A stretch of DNA of 37,611 bases from a virus. Positions 24,482-31,818 of this stretch are shown here, one piece after another; the first letter of the stretch is position 1; every line of letters begins with the position of its first letter. The translations under genes were made by a program, and so were the position numbers. The stretch spans positions 1-37,611 of IMG/VR virus record IMGVR_UViG_3300033156_000409; one strand, 5' to 3'. The notes under the pieces are model-generated. The model searched no databases. It had not been told where the DNA came from and saw nothing but the letters and a program-made list of their open reading frames with translations.

Positions 24482-26607
24482 TATGTAAATGTTACTTTTT
24501 TAAATGAAATATTGTCTGTATATATTCCCCCGTTATTACTCACATTGTTTTCCTTGTAGCGTATAGTGCAGGTCGTATCGCCTGCCGTGAAATAATAGAC
24601 CTTAGTTATATAGCTTGTTTCGGTATTGTCAAGTGTATCTGCCGTTGTTCCTTCGACCTTTAATATCCAGTCATCCCCGCTGCCAACGTGCCTGTGATCT
24701 ACTTCTAATCTGTAAACTTCCCCGTTCTCTACTGTTATATCTATATCTGCATCTGCATCTGCTGTCGGCGTGGTATTGCTTTCAATTTCTATTGCAAACA
24801 GCCCTTCATTTACATTTGTTTCCTCAACACTCAATACAGCATTATTAGCCGCCGTCCATCCTGTCGTAGCGTTATACTCACCTGTTATCTTCTGATCTGA
24901 AATTCCTTCAGCTACGTAATTCACAGGAATAATGAAACTATCCAAATCCTCTCCTTCTTCGGGCAATATATAATGAGTACCTGTATAATTTGTTGAGTCT
25001 GTTATTTCTTTGGTAACCGTGAGTTTATGGACTGATACGTTGTCTATATCACCAGTAAATTCTATACCACGCAGATACATCCTTTGACTCGATACTTCCC
25101 ATTGAAATAATTCGACATATGTACCATTAGCTGATCTTATCTCACCAACACCTCCCACACTTGATTGTATAGCTATAGCCCCAGAAACATAATTCGATAC
25201 TGTGTATTTTGCTAAATACCAATCATTTTGATCAAACACATAATCTTGATATGCCCAACCATCACCAGCAAAACTTAAAACACCACCTCCTATCGTTGGA
25301 GGTACGGTTCCTGCTTTTGTCCAGTCGGTATCAGCAGCAAAATCACCATTAGTAACAAGATCATCGCCAAGGACTTTTATTTCTTTGAGCGATATATCTG
25401 AAATGGAACCATTATAATTTACAGACCGTATTTCCAATACATCGCTTGTTACCTCTTTCCGTATCACAACAGATAGTGCTTCATTGCCCGTAAAGCTAAG
25501 AGTAAACCAATCGCTTTCTCCATATCTGGCTTTTAAGCTCCCTGAATTATAGTTTGTTGTTGTTATTTCGAGTAAATAATATTTCCCGTCATCATTGGCT
25601 TCTGTGATATACAGGTCAGCATCATTTGTGCCGTCACAATCATATTCATCATCACCTCCGTCATAAGTCCATCCTGCATCTTTACTCCAATCATCAGCAT
25701 CTAAAGCAGGATGAGCAAGTAATTCATCCCCTAAGGGTAACATCTTAGAAATATCCTGTCCCTGAGTTACCTTTGTTGCTCCTTCTATCGTGGCAGCATA
25801 ATCAGCAAAAGCCGTGATTGCTTCCGTTGCGTTGTCATTAGCTGCATTAAGTCCGGTGTAAAGTTCATCACCCAACACATCATTAAGGGTAATCGTGTTA
25901 CCATTAGCCAGCAACGTGTTCAGGTCATCATTTGAAGCTGCCGTGCGGTGCGCATTTGCTCCATTGATATTTATTATACAATCGGTACAGGTCTTTAATG
26001 ATGCTATTATATTGTCAGCTTCCTGAGATGTAAAATTGTTATCCTGCAATGCCATTTGATCACCATCGTTGGTAAATGCAGATACATTTTCAAATGAAAC
26101 ATTACATTTCGAAAATCCAAAGTAACCACAATTCGACAATGTACTCAGATTGCTTAGTTCGCCTGTTATATTTATGCAATTGTTGAAATTTATATAAGTG
26201 AGAGGCAATGAATTGTAATTCTCTATATTTCCATATAATCCCGTAGTATAAGCCTTGATATATGTCAGACTTGTTATCTTTGTCCATTTACTCACATCAC
26301 CGCTGACAAATGTCTGACTGTTAACATCTATATAGGTTATTTCCTCAACATCCCCTGAAAGCCAGAACCGATAAGTACCAGCTACTGAATATGAACTTGT
26401 TTTAGTAACAATTGTTCCATCCTGACCTGTTACTTCTTCACTTGTACCATCGCCCCAGTGCAATGTTACTGTATTCGTTGACGGCAACTTAAACTTGAAT
26501 GTAAACTGCGTGGTTGTGTAATCAACGATTAAGGCGATTATGGCTGATGCCCATCCTCCTTTGGGTCGCCTCCATGCAGGAAATGCCGGTGTTCGAAGAA
26601 ATCTCAT
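24481..26607 (-). CDS. Large modular adhesin-like virion protein (PKD-like, leucine-rich, jelly-roll modules)
   Basis: The 708-aa product has an N-terminal PKD-like domain (VTLHWGDGTSEEV near 48-60), then irregular leucine-rich repeat-like strands (ISGDVSKW, LYGNIENYNSLPLTYINF, ITGELSNLSTL). From about 290 there are two or three beta-sandwich modules of the carbohydrate-binding type, recognised by LGDELLAHPALDADDWS, LGDDLVTNGDFAADTDWT and TGEYNATTGWTAANN. It lies between portal-linked and minor head genes, not with the tail fibre. It may be a capsid fibre or head decoration binding host or environmental glycans. Confidence 0.75.
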   Translation of the reverse strand: MRFLRTPAFPAWRRPKGGWASAIIALIVDYTTTQFTFKFKLPSTNTVTLHWGDGTSEEVTGQDGTIVTKTSSYSVAGTYRFWLSGDVEEITYIDVNSQTFVSGDVSKWTKITSLTYIKAYTTGLYGNIENYNSLPLTYINFNNCINITGELSNLSTLSNCGYFGFSKCNVSFENVSAFTNDGDQMALQDNNFTSQEADNIIASLKTCTDCIININGANAHRTAASNDDLNTLLANGNTITLNDVLGDELYTGLNAANDNATEAITAFADYAATIEGATKVTQGQDISKMLPLGDELLAHPALDADDWSKDAGWTYDGGDDEYDCDGTNDADLYITEANDDGKYYLLEITTTNYNSGSLKARYGESDWFTLSFTGNEALSVVIRKEVTSDVLEIRSVNYNGSISDISLKEIKVLGDDLVTNGDFAADTDWTKAGTVPPTIGGGVLSFAGDGWAYQDYVFDQNDWYLAKYTVSNYVSGAIAIQSSVGGVGEIRSANGTYVELFQWEVSSQRMYLRGIEFTGDIDNVSVHKLTVTKEITDSTNYTGTHYILPEEGEDLDSFIIPVNYVAEGISDQKITGEYNATTGWTAANNAVLSVEETNVNEGLFAIEIESNTTPTADADADIDITVENGEVYRLEVDHRHVGSGDDWILKVEGTTADTLDNTETSYITKVYYFTAGDTTCTIRYKENNVSNNGGIYTDNISFKKVTFT

Positions 26608-26951
26608 TAATACGATTTTTTAATAAATATCCCACAAACGCAATCCGTGGCAGGCACTATCTTCGTGAATTTACCGGTAATTATAGTTCCAAGCGGATAA
26701 CCGTCACCACCGGCATTGAGCCTGCGGGCTACAACTGTTGACCCTTCTTCATCAAGATCGTCAAACGTAACACCATCGGTATACATCTCAATGGCATAAA
26801 CATACTCACCTTCCGGGATTCCATAATTTACCGACTGATACGTGACTGAATCGGTAACAATGTCATGTGAACCGGGCATACCGCTGCCGGCATTCATGAA
26901 ATACTGCATGATGCCTTCCTGAAGATACTTGTCAAATATTTTTTTTAACAT
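26607..26951 (-). CDS. Hypothetical protein between portal and adhesin-like gene
   Basis: The 114-aa product begins with an amphipathic helix (KKIFDKYLQEGIMQYF), then strands (DIVTDSVTYQSVNYG, YVYAIEMYTDGV) and GTIITGKFTKIVPATDC. The fold looks like a small beta domain suited to trimeric head decoration or an adaptor for the large modular protein, whose start overlaps its stop. No family is recognised. Confidence 0.7.
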   Translation of the reverse strand: MLKKIFDKYLQEGIMQYFMNAGSGMPGSHDIVTDSVTYQSVNYGIPEGEYVYAIEMYTDGVTFDDLDEEGSTVVARRLNAGGDGYPLGTIITGKFTKIVPATDCVCGIFIKKSY

Positions 26952-26953
26952 GA

Positions 26954-27033
26954 TAAATTAATTTTTATGTTATTTTTTTAATTTATTTAATTCTAAATTA
27001 ATTTTTATATTGTTTTCTTAATTTACTTAATTC
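26954..27033. repeat. 40-bp tandem duplication at the portal gene 3' end
   Basis: Bases 26994-27033, holding the last codons and stop of the portal gene, are repeated at 26954-26993 with four mismatches. The copy lies just past the stop, so the second set of codons is untranslated. Confidence 0.85.
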
Positions 27034-28395
27034 ATTATCTATCTGCTCGAACCCGCTATCAAAACTGTACCCGAGCGGAATTTCATTCATTGTTGTATAA
27101 AGCATATCGGCGGCCTCACTCTCATAACGGTCATAATTTGTCGCCGTGCGTTTTTCATTCCTTGTAATCCAGTCCATATTTTTTAATGTTGAAGAAAGCT
27201 TTTCAATGTCATCCTGCAGTTCCTGAATAGCCATTATATCGTAATCGATGTAATATTGTTCAGTGAAAAAGCGGCCGAAAAGATTATTTAAATTATCCCT
27301 CAGATCATCCATGTCCGGCAACACGCTCATTGTCATAAGCGCCTTACGGGCTTCGGTAAGATTGTTAAGCGTGGAAGCATCACTGCTAAGAAGGGATGGA
27401 TGGATCCGGAAAATATTACACAGCACCTCCTTGTAATATTTGGATGAATCCAGCACACCAAGATCAACAGGCGTCTTGCCTATCTCCGTATATTCGATGG
27501 GAGGCCGTTGAAATACCAGATTCCCTTCGCCTTCCTGCGCCCTCTTAACTGCTCTTTTAAATTTAAGGCGCAGCTTTTCTGCCTGCTCGGGAGTATATTC
27601 TATTTCCGTGCCTTCCGTGCCCGTTACTATACCTTTCACACCTTCATTGTCAAAGGCGGCATTCTGGTGATTAAGCCCTGCATTGTCGGAATTTATTACT
27701 CTTGCTGCAGCAACAAGCGGAGATAACCCGTAAAGATTACGACCCTGGGCATCCCATATAGGATTAAAATATTTCCAGTGCATTACCCTCTCACGATCCA
27801 ATATCTTATTACCATAAATATTTTCGAAGGTATAACCCTTAATAGGATCAACAAACGGCCCGGGTACGATACGTATCTTATCGGCCGGCATGAGAAACAG
27901 CTGCAATATCTCACTTGAATTTGTCACGCTGTAAAGATAGCTGTCACCTGTTGTGTCACGGTAAATAAATAAGCCTTCCACGAGCCCCTGGAATGAATAT
28001 TGTGGATTAGGTTCCTTGATGATCCTGTTCACGGGTGTATTGTCAACTTCTTCCAGCGCATCTTCTTTCAATCTTAATGCGGTATGTAAATTCAGGGCCT
28101 TATTCGTGATATTAGAATATTCCCTTAGCTTCTGCCTGTCCTTAACCCGGTAAACAAGCCATGGTATTCCTTTTGCTGCATTGGCACGCATTGAAATCAC
28201 GGAATAGACTGTTGAATTGTAAGCATAAGCCAAGGTGATATAATCAGTCTTTGATACCATGGGATTAATGGTAGGATTACTGTTAACATGCCGGTAAAGC
28301 ATCTGCGCAAGCATCTGCCATTCCTGATTCGTAATGAGATATTGCTGTTCTTTTTGAAAAATCCAGCGGGATAATATATTTTTTAATTTGCTCAT
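26998..28395 (-). CDS. Portal protein, HK97-like
   Basis: The 465-aa product follows the phage_portal family: YTLAYAYNSTVYSVISMRANA-type N-terminal helix (split here across positions 53-74), SLLSSDASTLNNLTEAR in the stem region, and the C-terminal helix ending ELSKLRKQYKN. The length is usual for HK97-like portals. It forms the dodecameric DNA channel at the capsid vertex and docks the terminase; its start overlaps the terminase stop by 4 nt. Confidence 0.93.
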   Translation of the reverse strand: MSKLKNILSRWIFQKEQQYLITNQEWQMLAQMLYRHVNSNPTINPMVSKTDYITLAYAYNSTVYSVISMRANAAKGIPWLVYRVKDRQKLREYSNITNKALNLHTALRLKEDALEEVDNTPVNRIIKEPNPQYSFQGLVEGLFIYRDTTGDSYLYSVTNSSEILQLFLMPADKIRIVPGPFVDPIKGYTFENIYGNKILDRERVMHWKYFNPIWDAQGRNLYGLSPLVAAARVINSDNAGLNHQNAAFDNEGVKGIVTGTEGTEIEYTPEQAEKLRLKFKRAVKRAQEGEGNLVFQRPPIEYTEIGKTPVDLGVLDSSKYYKEVLCNIFRIHPSLLSSDASTLNNLTEARKALMTMSVLPDMDDLRDNLNNLFGRFFTEQYYIDYDIMAIQELQDDIEKLSSTLKNMDWITRNEKRTATNYDRYESEAADMLYTTMNEIPLGYSFDSGFEQIDNELSKLRKQYKN

Positions 28396-29600
28396 AAGAC
28401 CCAGTATTCAGTTTTTTTCAACGTTAAAAACATAAAGATATACCTTGCAGCATCTATACTGTGATTGTAATCATCAATATATATCTTGCTACCTTTATCC
28501 AGGTAAATATAATTTCGTAATTCTTTCATTAAATTGCGGCTCCGTGGAGTGACGATAATATCGTAATCCAACATTCCGTTTATACCTGCCGTTATACTGC
28601 CGGGTCCTTTTTCTGCAGGTCTGATATTTAATTTATGTTCCTTCTTTAATTCATCAATCAGTCTGGGCTCCGCACTATCGCCTACTATAAGATTGTTACC
28701 GGCATGATGCCTGTTAAGTTCCGCTATCTTCGATGTGGATAAACCAGGGATAGCAAAAAGTTCATCTATATAAAGGCGTTTATTTTTCTTATCGATACCT
28801 ACATGTACCAAGGTAGTTGGATCCTCGCTGAATCCATAGTCCTGACCATATCCCTGCAGTGGGCTATTATAATCAAATTCTCCGATATTCCAGTTTTCAA
28901 AAACGACACCTTCAGCCGCGTTCATCCATTCGCCAAGGAACCTGTTCTTATAAGCATTAATATTTCTCGACTTGACCGTTTCAGCCTTATTAATGAAACT
29001 ATCTGAAAGATTTTCCATATTAATCAGGTAGGTTGTATGTATGTAGCATGTATCATCCCTGTTTCCGGTCTCATACCATCTTTGATGTATCCAGTGGCTC
29101 GTGTGCGTGGGATTAAGAACAATGATTATACGGTTATGAATATCTTTTTCTCTTACGGATTCGTCTATCTTGTCAAATATATATTCGTCAATAAGCTCCT
29201 CTGCTTCATCCAGCACCCAGGTAGTAACGCCCTGTATTGACTTTAATGCTGCCGTCTGATTACCGGCGCTTGTTCTGATTCCCCTGAATATGATCTTACT
29301 GCCTGTATATTTATGGGTGATCTCCGTTTTGGTTATTTCAAAATCCTGAAGCATGCCCATTGTTTCCATCTTATCGATAAATTCAGGAATGATAGATATA
29401 TGGGCAGAAGTCATCGTGAATCGGGTATATAGTATTGTTTGTTTTTCTCTTGCTGCCAGATCACAAAGAAAAAGGGCAAGTGCATAACTTTTGCCCGATC
29501 CCCTTCCTCCCGTGAGAAGGTAATAACGCTTATCTTTTACTTTCCATAGTGGCTGATAAGCTTCATGTAGTTTTATTTCAACAACTTGTTCATTTGTCAT
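28392..29600 (-). CDS. Terminase large subunit
   Basis: The 402-aa product has an N-terminal ATPase with Walker A GGRGSGKS (31-38), Walker B WVLDEAEE (128-135) and coupling motif VLNPTHTSHW (161-170). The C-terminal RNase H-like nuclease follows: GQDYGFSEDPTTL with Asp254, then LIVGDSAEPRLID and IDDYNHSIDAARY as further acidic strands. It packages DNA into the procapsid and cuts the concatemer. The gene overlaps the small subunit gene and the portal gene. Confidence 0.96.
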   Translation of the reverse strand: MTNEQVVEIKLHEAYQPLWKVKDKRYYLLTGGRGSGKSYALALFLCDLAAREKQTILYTRFTMTSAHISIIPEFIDKMETMGMLQDFEITKTEITHKYTGSKIIFRGIRTSAGNQTAALKSIQGVTTWVLDEAEELIDEYIFDKIDESVREKDIHNRIIIVLNPTHTSHWIHQRWYETGNRDDTCYIHTTYLINMENLSDSFINKAETVKSRNINAYKNRFLGEWMNAAEGVVFENWNIGEFDYNSPLQGYGQDYGFSEDPTTLVHVGIDKKNKRLYIDELFAIPGLSTSKIAELNRHHAGNNLIVGDSAEPRLIDELKKEHKLNIRPAEKGPGSITAGINGMLDYDIIVTPRSRNLMKELRNYIYLDKGSKIYIDDYNHSIDAARYIFMFLTLKKTEYWVL

Positions 29601-29979
29601 TATTGCTAAATTTAATTACAGGTATAATCTGTTTACCTCCTGATGTAATATCATGTTTATCCTCCCATCCCATATTTTTGAGTGCGAAAATAGCCCCTCC
29701 GTGAATATTACTGAATAATTGTTGTTCATACATGTTCTCAATTGCCAGCCTTGCTCTTTTTATAATGTAAGTAAATTCTTTCTTTTTTTCATAAGCATAA
29801 AAGGATTGACGACTTTCGAAACCACAAAAAAGGCATAGACCTGTTATAGTAAACTTTACATTATCCTGATTAAAATATTCTTCAATCTTTTTCTGCAGGA
29901 CCTTAACATTTTTAAATAAAGGAGGTCTTCCGCTTGTTTCACATCCTTCAGCATATTTATTTCCAATTGGTGCCGGCAT
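29590..29979 (-). CDS. Terminase small subunit
   Basis: The 129-aa product starts MPAPIGNKYAEGCE and has the typical helical DNA-binding part of small terminases: SGRPPLFKNVKVLQKKIEEY, TITGLCLFCGFESRQSFYAY (helix-turn-helix) and GAIFALKNMGWEDKH at the end. It recognises the packaging site. It is the first gene of the late transcript; promoter-like elements and palindromes fill the 150 bp upstream. Confidence 0.9.
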   Translation of the reverse strand: MPAPIGNKYAEGCETSGRPPLFKNVKVLQKKIEEYFNQDNVKFTITGLCLFCGFESRQSFYAYEKKKEFTYIIKRARLAIENMYEQQLFSNIHGGAIFALKNMGWEDKHDITSGGKQIIPVIKFSNNDK

Positions 29980-30013
29980 ATGATAAGTATTTCATTGTTT
30001 ACTATAGTACTAT

Positions 30014-30029
30014 AACTATATTTATAGTT
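30014..30029. promoter_or_regulatory. 16-bp palindrome in the terminase leader
   Basis: AACTATA-TT-TATAGTT is perfectly symmetric and followed upstream by ACTATAGT (30001-30008). It lies between the promoter candidate and the terminase start, so it would be in the 5' leader as an operator or an RNA stem. Confidence 0.5.
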
Positions 30030-30046
30030 GTTAAAGTTATAAAAAA

Positions 30047-30064
30047 ATATGTTATAAAACATAT
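30047..30064. promoter_or_regulatory. 18-bp perfect inverted repeat, operator candidate, second copy
   Basis: This site is identical over all 18 bases to 4276-4293 (ATATGTTATAAAACATAT). It overlaps the -7 element of the putative late promoter, so binding would be expected to repress or gate terminase transcription. Confidence 0.72.
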
Positions 30065-30085
30065 AAATTCGACTATTTTTTTCAA
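30056..30085 (-). promoter_or_regulatory. Putative late promoter for terminase genes
   Basis: On the minus strand TTG (30085-30083), a 19-base spacer and TATGTTTT (30063-30056) fit the Bacteroidota TTG-N19-TAnnTTTG pattern with one mismatch at the last base. It lies 77 bp before the terminase small subunit and just after the tmRNA terminator. Confidence 0.55.
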
Positions 30086-30130
30086 CTGTTTTTAATATAA
30101 TTCTATAAGTTGTTGATTATCAAATAAAAA

Positions 30131-30157
30131 GCAGGAGTTACTTTACTTCGCTCCTGC
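30131..30157 (-). terminator. Terminator of the tmRNA transcript
   Basis: GCAGGAG/CTCCTGC (7 bp, 13-nt loop) is followed on the minus strand by UUUUUAUUU. It follows the tag stop codon by about 7 nt and ends the RNA locus. In the mature RNA this stem may be the 3' end of the coding piece. Confidence 0.88.
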
Positions 30158-30164
30158 TAATCAG

Positions 30165-30215
30165 TTAAGCTGCTGTTTCAAGCAGATTTACCTCGTGCAA
30201 GTTTATCACCTTGCC
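30165..30215 (-). other. Proteolysis-tag reading frame of the tmRNA
   Basis: An open frame ending at TAA (30165-30167) can be read from GGC at 30215 as GKVINLHEVNLLETAA. Its last codons, GCA GCT TAA, are those of the classical ssrA tag, although ETAA replaces ALAA. The resume codon is not certain; it may be further downstream after pseudoknot 1, giving a shorter tag such as NLLETAA. Confidence 0.65.
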
Positions 30216-30538
30216 AGTTAATATAAATCAATGATTCTCCCTGTATTGTACTTATTACCTGTCGAAACCAGGTCAGCCCCGTGATCCCGGGGTTGTATAA
30301 CGTGATCAGGGCCCCGGGAAGCATCACGTTGCTACTTGCAAGTTGCTATTTGCAAGTTACACTACTTTTAAAATGACGACCCTTTCGGGAAATCGTGGAG
30401 CTGGCGGGAATCGAACCCGCGTCCAGATAATTTTCCTTTACAGATCAATAAATCAAAGAAACTCTTTTTTTAAAGGAGCCGTTCATGGCAAACACGACAG
30501 GATAGCTTCCTATCCATCTCTGGCCGAACAGCCCCTTT

Positions 30539-30568
30539 CAAACCCAATTAACCTATGAAAAAACCCAA
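30539..30568 (-). promoter_or_regulatory. Putative tmRNA promoter
   Basis: TTG (30568-30566), 19 bases and TGGGTTTG (30546-30539) match TTG-N19-TAnnTTTG except for one base. Transcription would start near 30535, exactly at a GGGGCTG sequence. The 36-bp repeats end 12 bp upstream of the TTG. Confidence 0.6.
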
Positions 30569-30579
30569 TCAATCTATTT

Positions 30580-30867
30580 GATTTTCTTTAAGCGAATGAT
30601 TCACTTATAAAGTTTGGTTTTCTTACCTCCTTTGATTCATTTGCATTTATTGGTTTTCTTAGTATTACTGATTCATTTAATAAACATGGTTTTCTTAGTA
30701 TTACTGATTCATTTAATAAACATGGTTTTCTTGAAGTAAATGATTCACTTATGTTTAATGGTTTTCTTCAAGTTTCTGATTCATTTTGACTTAATGGTTT
30801 TCTTGAACTTTTTGATTCACTTACAAATTTTGGGTTTCTTAAATGTCGTGATTCATTTAAATAATTA
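30580..30867. repeat. Eight 36-bp units with two conserved blocks
   Basis: GGTTTTCTT starts at 30580 (GATTTTCTT), 30616, 30652, 30688, 30724, 30760, 30796 and 30832 (GGGTTTCTT). TGATTCA starts at 30597, 30633, 30669, 30705, 30741, 30777, 30813 and 30849. Both have an exact 36-bp period. The blocks are near invariant, while the 8-bp and 12-bp spacers vary except in units 3 and 4, which are identical. TGATTCA is nearly palindromic. No hairpin forms on either strand. This is the pattern of an iteron-like binding array, placed upstream of the tmRNA promoter. Confidence 0.93.
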
Positions 30868-30881
30868 TCAAAAATAAAAAA

Positions 30882-31082
30882 TCAGTCTGATATTTGCAAA
30901 TCTTTTACAACATAAGATTTTATATTTTCTTTTTTGATAGTGAACATTTTTTGGCCTTCCAGTTCAACAAATTTAATATACTTGCCCGTGACTTCAACTA
31001 CATGACCGTGAATTGTCTTGGTGTAATGTAGCCCGTTCCACGTTATTGCCGCAAAATCGCCGGTGTTAATTAAAAAGTCCAT
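30882..31082 (-). CDS. Hypothetical 66-aa protein
   Basis: A small beta-rich protein (TGDFAAITWNGLHYTK, GHVVEVTGKYIKFVELEG), SH3-like in appearance, with no family recognised. It is the last protein gene before the repeat array and overlaps the upstream barrel-like gene by 13 nt. Confidence 0.7.
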   Translation of the reverse strand: MDFLINTGDFAAITWNGLHYTKTIHGHVVEVTGKYIKFVELEGQKMFTIKKENIKSYVVKDLQISD

Positions 31083-31528
31083 ATGGCGCCTGTTAAAACA
31101 AAAAATTGTTTATTTGTTAAATTAAAGCCGCCGCCTATATTAATAAACTGCATAGCATTAAAAGTAGCCGCAATACCAATACCGGCCATTGAACTTTGTG
31201 AAGCATCAATCACGAGAAGCGCGTTGAAACCATAATTATTAACAAGATTATCATTCACATCTTTGATAAAATGCTGATATCCTATTCCTATTCCAGCGGA
31301 ACTGAATGTTGAAGATTCAAATTGTTTAAGATCCTTATTGTAAATAAATTGTACGGCAGTAAGCTGCGCGGCCGGACGGAAATACCATTCACGCTGCGAA
31401 CCGTCAGCTTTCAGGCCATATTCAATACCAAGATTTTTACCTGGTTTAAAGAAACCGGTAAATGGGCCTTGTGCAAATACTCCCATTGACAGGAATATTG
31501 CCAGAGTGATTAAAAATAATTTTCTCAT
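31070..31528 (-). CDS. Secreted, outer-membrane beta-barrel-like protein
   Basis: The 152-aa product has a signal peptide (MRKLFLITLAIFLSMGVFA) with likely cleavage before Gln20, a common Bacteroidota pattern. The mature part consists of alternating short strands and turns (LGIEYGLKADGSQREWYF, AGIGIGYQHFI, GIGIAATFNAMQFINIGGG) and ends in Trp-Thr-Phe, the terminal aromatic expected of an outer-membrane barrel. The size fits an 8-stranded OmpX-like barrel. It follows a holin-like gene and a caspase-like gene. Outer-membrane disruption at lysis, or receptor blocking, are possible; neither is proven. Confidence 0.72.
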   Translation of the reverse strand: MRKLFLITLAIFLSMGVFAQGPFTGFFKPGKNLGIEYGLKADGSQREWYFRPAAQLTAVQFIYNKDLKQFESSTFSSAGIGIGYQHFIKDVNDNLVNNYGFNALLVIDASQSSMAGIGIAATFNAMQFINIGGGFNLTNKQFFVLTGAIWTF

Positions 31529-31551
31529 GATAAAATTGTTTTAATTTATTA

Positions 31552-31818
31552 TTAAATATTTTTTTTACGTATCCCGGATTTGTCTTCCATCCTGAACAGC
31601 ATGAATATACCGGTGACAGCATCAATCAGAGCCAGGATAGCCTCCCACCCGTTCATGGCAAGCAACTGAAATTGCTGCTGGCCTTCAATATCAAGATTTA
31701 TTACTCCTATACTGAAAAGTATAGTTATAATGATAGGAATCAAACTACCTATTGTCGATAACAGGTTTCTTGTTCTTTTAGCGGGGTCATAGACCGCTCT
31801 TGGAATTTTAATCATCAT
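31552..31818 (-). CDS. Holin-like two-pass membrane protein
   Basis: The 88-aa product has a basic N-terminus (PAKRTRNLL), transmembrane helices at about 20-41 and 58-76 separated by an acidic loop, and a charged basic tail (RKKNI). Length and topology are those of small phage holins. The start overlaps the caspase-like gene by 11 nt. The separate lysis enzyme and one-pass membrane protein lie at 7433-8181, so this would be a second lysis locus. Confidence 0.7.
   Translation of the reverse strand: MMIKIPRAVYDPAKRTRNLLSTIGSLIPIIITILFSIGVINLDIEGQQQFQLLAMNGWEAILALIDAVTGIFMLFRMEDKSGIRKKNI

Larger units (their letters stand above)
30131..30535 (-). ncRNA. ssrA: Circularly permuted two-piece tmRNA
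   Basis: The 3' (acceptor) half comes first. At 30424-30396 lie P2 strand ATTATCTG, GAC, T-arm GCGGG-TTCGATT-CCCGC and acceptor strand CAGCTCC plus A; CCA is not encoded. After a 115-nt intervening segment the 5' (coding) half starts at 30280 with GGGGCTGACCTGGTTTCGAC, the canonical tmRNA 5' end. GGGGCTG pairs with CAGCTCC, including the third-position G-U typical of alanine identity. CAGGTAAT (30261-30254) pairs with ATTATCTG over 8 bp as P2, and UACAG with CUGUA extends it. GCAAG/CUUGC may belong to pseudoknot 1. A tag frame, promoter and terminator fit. It would rescue stalled ribosomes with host SmpB. Confidence 0.88.

Noticed and set aside
28734-28742. TGTGGATAA here and at 32374-32382 as DnaA-box origins
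   Set aside because: Single matches inside the terminase and caspase-like genes, without clustering or an A/T-rich unwinding region.
30131-30535. tmRNA fragments as a phage attachment site
   Set aside because: attP sites carry only the 3' end of ssrA, while here both halves, P2 pairing and a tag frame are present; no integrase gene was seen.
30343-30558. Plus-strand ORF containing GAGGNRTRV
   Set aside because: It is the reverse reading of the tmRNA T-arm and acceptor; such peptides are a common false call over tRNA-like genes.
30580-30867. 36-bp repeats as a CRISPR array
   Set aside because: The conserved blocks are only 7-9 bp, spacers are 8 and 12 bp, two units are identical throughout, and there are no cas genes.
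30556-30867. 36-bp repeats as a gene for a 12-residue-repeat protein (GFL...DSF)
   Set aside because: The plus-strand frame is stopped at 30589 and 30787, there is no start, and the conserved codons show no synonymous variation, so constraint is on the DNA.
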